Shown: piece after piece, positions 23,561 through 33,848 of the stretch
Numbering within the stretch: the first letter of the stretch is position 1
How the letters are laid out: each line of letters begins with the position of its first letter
Assembly (NCBI GenBank): GCA_011009095.1
Contig: VTPC01000419.1
Coordinates: 63,592 to 127,591, forward strand
Length of the DNA: 64,000 nucleotides
Origin: Ignelater luminosus
Taxonomy: Eukaryota > Arthropoda > Insecta > Coleoptera > Elateridae
Direction: 5' to 3'
Notes under the pieces: generated by a model
What the model saw: only the letters and a program-made list of their open reading frames with translations
Databases searched by the model: none
Told to the model about the DNA's origin: nothing
Made by a program: the position numbers and the translations under genes

Positions 23561-26240
23561 TGCGATTTGTCTTTGTGGCATTTCCTGCTTAACATTAGCA
23601 ATAATTCTCTCTGCACATCTGACAATCCTACGTAGGGCATCTTACCTCTTTTTAATACAAATTTTAGTTATCTCAATTAAGTTTGATGACGATCAAATTA
23701 TTGATGCACTCGGCTCCAAATCTAATTTTGTTGGGGTTTTCATGGTTAATTATACATTTTTTTTTGTTGTAGAACCGATAAAAGCCAACAAAATAGGCTT
23801 ACAGTTATATCTAGGGGCCTATTGCACCAAGCTACTTTTTGGTAGAAAATTTATTGCACGCAAAGTCAAAAACGTGAAGTAAAAATGACAGTATTTTGTA
23901 AAAGATATATTTAATGTATTGTAGTTTCGATGCAATAAGTTCCTGGTCTAAGACAAAACTAATAAAATTGTTTTAGTGAATTTGGCTGTTAAAATTAAAA
24001 TTTAATTTAAATCATGTACGATGTAACGCAAAGTATATTATTAGCGTTCTTCAGTATGGCATTCAGTCAAACTGGTATGTGTTAGAGTTGTGGGGTGTGC
24101 ATCTGTAAGAGGTGTTGAAGAGCTGCATTCTGTTGGTACTATCGTGAATGATTAGTACTTAAAAGGCATTTTTAGAGACTGTTTAACTGCATCAACTTAA
24201 AGTGTCAGTCACCGACAAGAACATTTATCTCTCAACAAGACAGAGTTGCACACCAATCAAGTTCTGACTGCAGGATAAGAATATTTTAATACTACAGTAG
24301 ATTTCCTATCAGTCCTGATTAGTTGATAGAATCCTTGTGGTAGAAACGATAAGTCCCCCACGTGGGCAGTAGTCGAAATGAGAAGAAAAGTTTAACAAAT
24401 TAAAGACATCAATGTGAACAGATGTAAAACACTTACGGACACGATGTTTCAATAACCTAGAGCTGTATTGTCAACAAAGACGATGCTGACGTGAAAAAGT
24501 ATTAAACCTACTGCCCGCTACTTGGATTGTATTTTTTGTAATGCATTAATCAGAAATAAATTGAATCTAGAAAGTATTGTGTTCTCTTATAGTTTATGAA
24601 TTATCTTAACACTTGTTAAGAATTTAACGCAAGATCAAGTAGTGCCTAACGATTATGGTCTTGGGTTTGTGTATTGAGCCAAGATTGCTTTTACATGAAC
24701 TTTAGTTTGTTATATCTAGGCCGTTTCGTCCAGAGCGAACTAGAGAATTCCCACTGATCGACTAGCATCATATAAAGTTTTTGTAACAGCTCGTAACCTT
24801 TTGGACATAAACTGTCTAGCAAAGTCGATCTAGAACCTTGCACTAGAAAATATTCTATGGTATTTATTACCAATAGCTTTGAGTTACTATATTCTTTTGG
24901 ATTGTTCTCTTTCTTGATTTCGTTTTTTTTCAGGTATCATCAAAATAGGTTTGGAGGTATTGTTTCTTGATATCGCAGCCAGACATGGGCATATCTTGAT
25001 ATCTAGTGAATTTGCTGTTACATATTGGTGCTAAAAGCGTCATTTTCCTTTTGATTCATATGCCGATGTTGCGTTGTGCAATTGAAATTGTCCATTATAC
25101 CATTATGGAAAAGAGTTATACGTGTAAGCTTCTAGAACCAAAGGGGTGGGGTTAATTTCAAAATTTTTTTTTTATTTTACTACTCGCTAATGCATATAGT
25201 CTAGAAGAGCAACTTGATTCAGATTTATTAATCAGTGTGCATCCAGATTCTCAGCTTGTGATTTATTAATAAATGAATCGTTCAAAGAAGCAAGCGCAGT
25301 CGTTAGTCACGATTTGTCAGTAAAGATCGCATAGGTTCAAGCAAAGAAATAATGCCTCTTTCATTAAACACTACGGTTTTTTTTCTTTTTGTTACTTCCT
25401 CGATGACTTCCAAATTGGCTAAGAAATAGAAGTTTAAGCTCAAGTCATCCACGTTTCTAATCAAAGGAAATCTTGTTAAGAAATCTTTGCAGTTTTTAAT
25501 TTACTCTAAAAGGATTAAACGCTCTATTCGCTCTTCTGTATTGAAGTTTTAACTTTCAACTGGCTTGTCTACTCGGTTGTGTTGAAATAGCAATTAAAAA
25601 AAATGACTATATATACAAGAAAGACAGAAATTGGTTGAAAACTAGCTGATTTTGGCTAGACAAGATAAAATGCAGAATATTTGAAATTCGATAAATTATG
25701 GAAACAGTCATGCCACAATAAGTCCTCACATTCTTGGAATAGAATGAAACTCATCAAGGACTTATTCTTAGATAAAAAGTGGGTGTTAGGGAAGCGCTTG
25801 CCACACATGGAATGTCAAAATTAAAATATATAAGGAAAAGGGTAAAAGGTTAACTTGCATTCTGGACGTTGAGATACGACTTGTACGTGTTATGTGGAGA
25901 AATGTCAGCTTTTGTAATTAAGAGATCAAAACGAGTTTGTATAGTTGTTTGACTGGTTTTAGATCCGTAGCATGAGTATACCTACACACTTTAGGTACTT
26001 AACTTAATTTGATAACTCTTTTTCTTAATTAGAAGAATCAATTTTGATTTTATAGAAATTGTAGACACATGTTAACTTGCAAGGACACTGCATCATATGC
26101 AGCATATAAGAACAACTTTGATTGTTCAAATAATGATGCAGGCTGTCTGGAACTACAGCTGCAACTATTGAATTCTAGTTTGATCTACTCGCAACTAGTA
26201 GCATCATAGTTAGTATCATTATCTGCTTTGATGCCGCTGC
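23561..26240. other. Stretch with no recognised gene
   Basis: Short frames such as 23514-23882 and 24873-24691 have no family motifs. Around 24240 the plus strand can be read as QQDRVAHQSS, faintly like the second catalytic block of Tc1/mariner transposases, but nothing else there supports that. No RNA gene was seen. Confidence 0.4.
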
Positions 26241-26401
26241 TAAATATAAAAATATTATAAAGACTTTCATAAAATCAAAGAATTTAGTTAATTAATATAA
26301 CTCGTTTATTGATCAAAATAATCTCAAGTTTTCTAATTATTTTTTCTTCTATTGTCTCTATTTATTTCTAGATCTGTCTTTCAAAATCACAAACGCTAAC
26401 A
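26241..26401 (-). repeat. 3' LTR of the second gypsy element
   Basis: On the plus strand it runs from TAAATATAAAAATATTATAAAGACT to GATCTGTCTTTCAAAATCACAAACGCTAACA. The same blocks recur at 30438-30513 and 33777-33848 in the same order, which identifies the split 5' LTR. Confidence 0.88.
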
Positions 26402-26623
26402 CTCGGTCACTTTTCTTTAACTTAATAAAGCACATAATCTTCTAAACACTTTGGTTTATATTTTGATCTGTACCCACGTCCAAAATTACAGTCATCTTCC
26501 GAATCGTCTTTGCTTGGGTTAACACATAGTTTCATTTAAGATACATGTGCTGTCGTATGTCTGATACTATTTTCACCATTTTGTTTAATTTTCGAAATAC
26601 GACATGTATCATTAGGGAGTACC

Positions 26624-27480
26624 TCAGTTACCAAATATGGACCTCTGTATCTTCGTTGTAACTTGCCTTGCTCCTTTCTTCTTCATTACCAGATCTCCAA
26701 CATTAAACCACATTCCTAAAAATCTCTTCATGTTAAAGTACGTCTTACTTTTCTCTTGATGTTCTCTAATTTGCTTTTTAATTTCATCTTGTACTTCCGC
26801 CGACATTATCCAAATATTCTTGCTTTTATCTGCTATTCTACCGAGACTACTGTCTTCAGAATAAGGCAAATATCCATGTAAAATCTTAAGTGGTGAATTT
26901 CCCGTGGTTTTGTCAACTGCCACATTCAGATTTCTTTACACTACTTCTAAATGCTCATTCCAATCGCTCTCTTCTTCCAATAAAGTTCTATAAACACGTT
27001 CGACTTGACCATTTTTTTAAGTTCTTTGTGTTGAAATTAATGTATCTTTACATCCTGCATTTCTACAAAAATTCTGAAACTTTTCGGATGTAAAACAACT
27101 TCCTCTATCAGTGACATACCTCTGTGGCGTACCATACCGAGTCATAAATTTCTTTAAACAAATAATTGTAGATTTCGTTTTTACATTGGGTATTGCGGAT
27201 AATATAGAAAACTTCGTTAATGCATCAACGATAACTAATATAAATTTATTCTTTGACTTGCTCAAAATAAATGGACTTAAATGGTTTACACGCACTCTTT
27301 CAAATGGTCGGTTACAGGAAGTAAATGTAAGTAACCTGGTTGCCCACCACCTGGTATCTTGCTTATCAAACATTCCGCACAAGCTCGAATATGATTTTTG
27401 ACGTAACTTATCATTTTAGGAAATCGATGCCTTTCCGTAATTTTTGCCGAAGTTCTATCAAGACCAAAATGTCCTATCAA
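26624..27480 (-). pseudogene. Integrase of the second gypsy element
   Basis: The zinc domain reads GHFGLDRTSAKI and CAECLISK at 27480-27286. The core at 27382-27017 has PFERVRVNHLSPF, VDALTKFSILSAI, YVTDRGSCFTSEKF and, after a stop, GQVERVYRT. The first catalytic Asp of the DDE triad is replaced by Asn in VNHLSP, while the second Asp and the Glu remain. The C-terminal part at 26923-26624 includes the common PLKILHGYLP and FNVGDLVMKKK. The substitution would inactivate strand transfer even without the stops. Confidence 0.88.
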
Positions 27481-27730
27481 ATTATAGAATTTTACTACTT
27501 ACTATACCTACTTTTCCTTACAGATCTTGGTATTACATAAAGTATTCTGTTGCATCCCTCGATAGCTAGATCGTTTAAAAGTTTTCCTTCATCTAATAGG
27601 TATTCTCTCACTTTGTTTTTTCTTCAGCTGATTTCTCGTTTTCAACTTTTTTTAAAATACTTATTTTCTTCTTAATTCTGGATCACTTCGTTGAATAACC
27701 AAAATTTCGCGGTCATAATAGTAAAAACTT

Positions 27731-28990
27731 CTAACTTATCTTATATATCGTTTCCATTGTTTCTTCTGGTTCTTCAACTGGCGTTCTAGATAATGCAGCT
27801 ACGTGTTTCATTTTACTACCAGGACGATATCTAATCTCATAATCAAATTCTTGTATAAACAAACTCCATCTAGCTAATTGAGGATTCCTTGTTTTGTGTG
27901 TATGCAAATATATTAAAGCTTGGCAATCGGTGACAACAACAAATTTTATGCTGATAAGAAAATTTCTTAATCGTTCCAAAGTCCACACAATTACCATTAA
28001 TTCCAACTTTGATGAATGGCAATGGGATTTAACATCGGTAATTTTCTTTGATACATAATAAACTGGGTGAAGCTCTCTGATATTATTAGATTGAAGTAAA
28101 ACACCTCCTAAACCCAAGGAACTTGCATCTGTATGTACCTTCGACTTCTCTGCTTTTGGATTATACAACTGAAGAACAGGAACCGTAATCAATGCTTGTT
28201 GTACATTTTCAAAAAAAGATTGTTGTTCTTGACTCCATATAAAAGCTGAATTTTTCTTGGTCAAATTACTCAGAGGTCTAGCACATACTGCATAATTCTT
28301 AACGAACCGCGAAAGAAGCTACTCAAACCCAAGAACTGCCTTACTTTTGTTACATTTTTAGATACCTGGAAATCAGAAATAGCTTTCAATTTGATAATAC
28401 TAGGAGACATTCCCTGCCCCGAAACAGTAAACCCTAAAAAGTCTACCGATTTAACACCAAATCGACACTTTGTAACACGTAAAGTCAAATTAGCGTCTTG
28501 TAAAGCTTTAAATGCTAAAGTTAGTTTATGGAACATTTCTTCCCAAGTTGTTGCTGGTATTTACATATCATCTAAATAGTTCAAAGCCACTTTATTTCTT
28601 AGATGCCATTAATCCACTAAATTCAAACGGAGCCTTACTTAGTCCAAACACCATTTGATTAAATTGGCCCAGCTCATTCAAAGTAATAAAAGCAGTTTTA
28701 GGTTTAGCACTTTCACTTGGAGGAATCTGCAGATAACCATGAACTAAGTCCAGACTAGAAAACAATGTTGCTCCAGATAGTGAATCGAATTGTTCATCTA
28801 TATTCGGAATTGGAAACGTCTTTTTAACAGTTTGTTTATCCAAAAACTTGTACTCACTCACAAGACGAGCTGTTCCATCTTTCTTGCCGACTGGTGTTGC
28901 ATAAGAAGAAGTCGTTTCACTAACTATACCATGAACTTTCCATTCTCGTATAATTTCTGATATAGTTTTTCTTTCCTGAACACTTCTCTA
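27731..28990 (-). pseudogene. RT and RNase H of the second gypsy element
   Basis: RT blocks on the minus strand begin with SSYATPVGKKDGTARLV at about 28910-28860. At 28861-28592 are IPNIDEQFDSLSGATLFSSLDL and FNQMVFGLSKAPFEF. The catalytic ALNYLDDM is at about 28585-28560, immediately followed by a TAA. The thumb region, RVTKCRFGVKSVDFLGFTVS, lies at 28536-28270. RNase H at 28264-27731 reads VHTDASSLGLGGVLLQ, SSKLELMVIVWTLERLRNF and VVTDCQALIYLH, then HVAALSRTP, which marks the end of the domain. Stops and frame changes separate the segments. Confidence 0.9.
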
Positions 28991-29638
28991 GCGGGGTTTC
29001 TTATTAACAGGGACGTTATTGTCTTTTATATCTCCTGTCATGAGATTTGTACATCCTAATTCAGACAAATTCAACGCAATCTCGAAATTGATTACATAAA
29101 TTTACCAATTTCTTCTTTATTTCGGGGTTAACGTCTTCATCAGTTTTAATCATTTCTTCTACAATTGGTTCTTCTTCTTTCAATTCCTCAGATAATTTCT
29201 TCGCACATACATTTAAAATTCTTCCTAAATTCGTGTTTTTTCTTGATGTATTTTTCTTCTGATGCAAAATTTCCAACTGGGACTAAAACGTTTTCTCCAT
29301 CTATTGCTGTTTCAATTAGGTTCAAATTCTTATCAATTATTGGGGTTTTGCTTAAGTTTATTTTTGATTCAGTGCTAAAAATGCTTACTTTTCAATTTAT
29401 GACAAATTTATCATCCACTCGCATGTAAGCAATTTTTGGACACTCTGTAAAAGATCTGCCCACTAAAACATCCACTTTCTAGGATCTTCTGGGACTGCAT
29501 GTAAAATTAAATCATTTATATATACTCCATCTATTTCAAGTTTCAGTTTGATAACAAAATTAAATCGTCGTTAACTTTCACTGTTCTTAAAAATCTTTCT
29601 AAAGAATCAGATCTATCTGCTTCTACGGGAAAGATATC

Positions 29639-30307
29639 CTATTTCTTCAATTTAGGGCAACTGCGTTTTATGTGTCTTTTATCTTTACGATAATTACATA
29701 TAACAGGACTTCCACGCGAGGATGCATAATGGCTCGTGGAATAACACTTGTAGCATGTAATAGTCTTTAATTCATCTATATTTTTACTATTACTTCCTTT
29801 AAGATTAATCTTTTCTTCGGTCCTTGCACAACTTTCTGTTCTTGATAAAGTAACTGATAATTGATTCATTTGGTTTTTTTTTCTAGGTTTCATCGATTCC
29901 CAAAGATCTGCTTGTACATTGTGTAAAAGTTTCTTTAAACTTGTTTTCAAAATTCTCCCATAATTGGATTTCTTCTGAGTAATAATGAACTTGGCTGGTT
30001 CTCGCAGATGAGATTGTGCCACAATTAACTTTGTCGATGTCATCCAATTTTGCAACTGAACTGTGGTATTTACAGTATTCAACTACTCTGAAACTCTGCT
30101 AATATCCCGATTGCCATCAAAACTAAAAATATTGTATGGAATCTGAGGAGTAACGCGTGAATTATTGACATTCATCTGTAATGCTAATAAATCCATCATT
30201 CTATTGAAAGTATCTATAATTAAGTTATTGTCGCCACTGCATTTACTAGCATTACTATTTACATTATCACCCAATTCACCAAGTAAACGTTGGGACTCGT
30301 CTGTCAT
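29639..30307 (-). pseudogene. gag of the second gypsy element
   Basis: Starts at ATG 30307-30305 and continues in one frame, with a single internal TAG at 30085-30083. The N-terminal part contains FNRMMDLLALQ. The part after the stop has LQNWMTSTKLIVAQSHLREPAKF, typical of retrotransposon gag. Near the C-terminus are two zinc knuckles of which only traces remain. The first reads CYKCYSTSHYASSRG, where the last Cys is lost, and the second reads CNYRKDKRHIKRSC. Protease and linker sequence follows in broken frames at about 29640-28900, including GRSFTECPKIAYMRVDDKF. Confidence 0.82.
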
Positions 30308-30437
30308 TGTTAATGATTAGCAAAATACAATAACCAGAAAAATTGTAAATAAAACTCATCTCAAATCACCCAATTTGTACTTCCAGAATCTCTTAAAACA
30401 TCAAAGACCATGTAGATCTATCCCACTACTGAATTAT

Positions 30438-30513
30438 TAAATATAAAAATATTATAAAGACTCTCATAAAATCAAAGAATTCAATTAATTAATATAACTA
30501 TTAATCAAAATAA
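30438..30513 (-). repeat. 5' LTR of the second gypsy element, inner part
   Basis: This matches 26241-26321 of the other LTR (AAATATAAAAATATTATAAAGACT, then TCATAAAATCAAAGAAT, then ATCAAAATAA). The match ends abruptly where the LINE begins. Confidence 0.85.
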
Positions 30514-30514
30514 G

Positions 30515-30968
30515 AAGAAGAAACAACGTAATAGTGTAGCAACATGTGCACTTTGCAATGAGAAAGGACACACAGCCAACTATAAAGGATGCGCAGTGTA
30601 TCAAAAGAAAAGGAAAGAACTGCAGTCAAAAAAAACTACAGCGGTACAACGGTTGCAGCAAGTAACTAACAAGCCACACAAGCCTGTAACGCCACATACC
30701 ATGGTACACAACGAACCACAAGAACCAGTAAAGCCTTCAACCTCTGGAACCTACGCTAATGCCACCAAAAAGTCCAACGACAAACAAACTAAAGCAAAAA
30801 AAACAAAAACCTGCAAGTGACGAGCCTACCATCAGCGACATGATGAAAATGCTCACCGAATTTCAGACTGAAATGAGAAAGAATTTTAGTCAGTTATCCA
30901 AGAGGGTGGAAAACTTGGAGATAACCAAAATACCCCAAACCAAGTCAAGCATAAACAAACATGAATAA
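30515..30968 (+). pseudogene. Jockey ORF1 (gag-like), 5' truncated and frameshifted
   Basis: The open frame begins at the insertion edge with a lysine run. It contains CALCNEKGHTANYKGC, a zinc knuckle of the form typical of the last finger in Jockey ORF1 proteins, which bind the element's RNA. It ends at TGA 30818-30820. A second frame overlapping from about 30759 carries the end of the protein, TEFQTEMRKNFSQLSKRVENL, a short coiled-coil-like helix, and stops at TAA just after 30961. A frameshift near 30810 explains the switch. Only the C-terminal part of ORF1 is present. Confidence 0.82.
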
Positions 30969-33621
30969 CCCGTTCCTGCGCATTATAACGTGGAATGCAA
31001 ACGGGCTCAATCAAAAAGCCCAAGAATTAGAAATCTATCTGCGAACAAACAATATAGACATAGCTCTCATTTCTGAGACACATTTTTCAAACAAAAATTT
31101 TATCAAAATACGTGGCTAAGACTCCTACTGGACTACACACCCAAGTGGACGGGCTAGAGGAGGTACCGCGATCATAATCAAAGAAAATATTCAACATTAT
31201 GAACGAGAACACATTCGCGAACCTTACATTCAAGCGACTGTCATCACAATCCAACGAAATGGAGCTGACCTTAACATTGCTGCAGCATATTGTCCACCTG
31301 GACATACCCCAGCAAGAAATGACTTCATCGACATCTTTAATTCTCTCGGTCCGAAATTTATTATCGGTGGCGACTACAATATCAAACATACAGCATGGGG
31401 ATCAAGATTAATATCACCTGGAAAAGGTAGAGAATTATTAAGTGCTATTAACCAACTAAATTGTGATCATCATTCCTCACGCAGACCGACCTACTGGCCT
31501 ACAGCTGTAAGAAAGACACCTGATCTATTAGACTTCTTTATATCAAAGGGAATTGGATCAAATTATATTGAAGTAGAAGGCAGTGATGATCTAACATCAG
31601 ATCATACCCCAGTCCTTCTATGCCTCAATGCAAATATTATCAAAAAGAAAAGAAAAACTAATCTCACAAATAAGTATACAGATTGGAACATCTTCAGAGA
31701 TAAACTGGAAGAGATAATCAATTTAAAAGTAAACTTGAAATCTAAAAAGGACCTAGAATGGCAATCCAGGAATTTTATTGAGAATATCAAAACAGCAGCA
31801 AGAAAAGCTACCCCTGAAGCAAAAGAAACTCCCATATGTGAAATAAAATATCCTGCTAGTATTAGGGAACAAATTAAAGAAAGAAGGAGAGCCAGAAGGA
31901 TATGGCACACTACCCGAAACCCTACTGATAAAACAGAATTCAACAGAATAAGCAATCAAGTCAGAGAAATGATTAATACATACAAACCAAATTGCCTCGA
32001 CGAGTACTTAAATAACCTCGGACCGGAAGTGGACAAGGAATACTCATTGTGGAAAGCGACAAGAAGATACAAAAGGCCCGTTACTCGTGTCCCTCCCATA
32101 AGAGACACTCAAGGTAACTGGCTACGGAAAAACGGTGAAAAAGCTGAATTGTTTGCGCAACATCTAGCAAATACATTCCAACCACACGAAATACAGTCTC
32201 ATATCCAAACTATACCAACTTATCAACCAGAAATAGCATTCAAATTGTTCACACCAATAGAAATAGCAAAAGAAATAGATCAAAATCTCAATCCAAAAAA
32301 GGCACCAGGGATCGACTAAATATCACCTGGGGTGTTCAAAGAACTGCCAAGGAAGGCCATTATCATGCTTACATATCTCTTCAATGCCTGCTTACGCTTG
32401 GAATACGTTCCTGAGTGCTTCAAGATGACACAGATAATCATGTTAAAAAAGCCAGATAAGCCAGACGAGGAAGTTGGATCGTATAGACCGATTTCACTTC
32501 TTCCAACAATCTCAAAACTATTCGAGAAACTATTTTTAAAGCGGCTCAAGCCTTTAATAAACATCCCGGACTTCCAGTTCGGATTCCGAAATAAACACTC
32601 AGCCATCGATCAAGTACATCGAGTCATCAAAGTCACTGAACGAGCTTTTGAAGAAGGGAAATATTGCTCTGCAGTATTCCTTGATGTGTCGCAGGCGTTT
32701 GACAAAGTGTGGCACAAAGGTTTAATCCTCAAGATGAGTAAAATGCTACCCAAAAATTACTGCAGATTGCTAGAATCATACTTAGCTAATCGGCAATTTC
32801 GAGTGATGCACGAGGATGCCAAGTCAAAATTTTATCCAATAAAAGCAGGCGTACCGCAGGGAAGTGTGTTGGGACCCCTTTTGTACCTGCTATATACTGC
32901 TGATATTCCAACATCAGATGAGACATTCACCGGAACCTTTGCAGATGATACTGTAATCATGGCGGTAAATGAATCACAATCAATAGCAGTTGAGAAAACT
33001 CAACGCACACTGAGCAAAATCAACAGATGGACAAAAGACTGGAAAATCAAGCTTAACGAGCTGAAATCAGTCCACGTCACATATACGCTGCGGCGAAGAA
33101 ATTGCAGTCTAAGAACATATCTCAACGAGGTACCAATCCCTCAAGCAGAATCAGCAAAGTATCTTGGGCTTCATTTAGATTCAAGATTAAACTGGAAACA
33201 CCATCTAAGAAAAAAAGCTGAACAAATCCGCATTAAACAACGACAAATGTATTGGCTGGTTGGACATTATTTTAAAATGAATCTTCATTGTGAAAGAACT
33301 ATTTATCTATCTATATTCAAACCGATATGGATGTATGGGATACAACTTTGGGGTTGTGCACATAAATCTAAGCGAGAGATAATACAAAAATGTCAAAACA
33401 AATTCCTGAGGATGATCACCAACGCGTATCGATACGTAACCAATAACGAAATACATAACGACCTCAATATACCCACGATAGAGGAAGTCATCAAGGAACG
33501 AGCCAATAAACATGAGATTAGACTTCTCAATCATCCAAACGTGGAAGCAATTCAATTATTGGACACAACCAATGAAAGAAGAAGACTGAAGCGAACAAAA
33601 CCGCATGAATTATGTAGATAA
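30961..33621 (+). pseudogene. Jockey ORF2: endonuclease and reverse transcriptase, two stop codons
   Basis: A single frame of 887 codons starts at ATG 30961, overlapping the end of ORF1. It ends at TAG 33619-33621. The only lesions are TAA 31117-31119 and TAA 32317-32319. Endonuclease motifs are ITWNANGLNQKAQEL, ISETHF, GGTAIIIK, IIGGDYNIKHTAWGS and LTSDHTPV. RT motifs are KKAPGID just before the second stop, SYRPISLLPTISKLFEKL, FQFGFRNKHS, VFLDVSQAFDKVWHKGL with the first Asp, AGVPQGSVLGPLLYLLY, and TFADDT with the catalytic pair. The length and order match Jockey ORF2 proteins of roughly 900 residues. Confidence 0.95.
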
Positions 33622-33776
33622 AAGACGTAAAGAGTACTATTGGCAACTAAGCACTGGTTTAGTATTTCCACACAAGTCTTGTTTAATATAAACACAATTC
33701 ATCTGTACTAATAAATTAATTATATTAAGATTGTAGTAGTCATACCTGAATAAAGGTGTTTTAAAAAAAAAAAAAA

Positions 33777-33848
33777 TTTTTTCTATTACCTCCTTTTATT
33801 TGTTTTCTCTCGCTTTAGATCTGTCTTTCAAAAACACAAACGCTAACA
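33777..33848 (-). repeat. 5' LTR of the second gypsy element, outer part
   Basis: This resumes the LTR directly after the LINE poly-A tail. It shares TAGATCTGTCTTTCAAAA and CACAAACGCTAACA with 26369-26401. About 15-20 LTR bases (counterpart of about 26322-26338) are missing between the two halves. Confidence 0.85.

Larger units (their letters stand above)
30514..33776 (+). mobile_element. Jockey-clade LINE nested in the gypsy LTR, almost intact ORF2
   Basis: The insertion begins inside ORF1 (5' truncated) and ends with an AATAAA at 33750-33755 followed by poly-A at 33763-33776, the expected 3' end of a Jockey element. ORF2 is full length with only two TAA codons. The copy is younger than the gypsy element it interrupts. 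No clear target duplication is present; instead the host LTR lacks about 15-20 bases at the insertion point. Confidence 0.93.
26241..33848 (-). mobile_element. Second Ty3/gypsy LTR retrotransposon, defective, split by a nested Jockey LINE
   Basis: The element lies on the minus strand: the 5' LTR is on the right (30438-33848, interrupted) and the 3' LTR on the left (26241-26401). Between them, in minus-strand order, are gag (from ATG 30307), protease, RT, RNase H and integrase. Without the 3.26-kb LINE insertion it is about 4.3 kb long. LTRs start TGTTAGCG in sense orientation. Flanks AGTGG and AGCGG agree at four of five positions and may be the decayed target duplication. The pol sequence differs clearly from the gypsy element at 5.6-9.6 kb, so this is a separate family. 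Confidence 0.92.

Noticed and set aside
24230..24270. Possible transposase motif QQDRVAHQSS
   Set aside because: No other transposase block is found within several hundred bases, and the match is too short.
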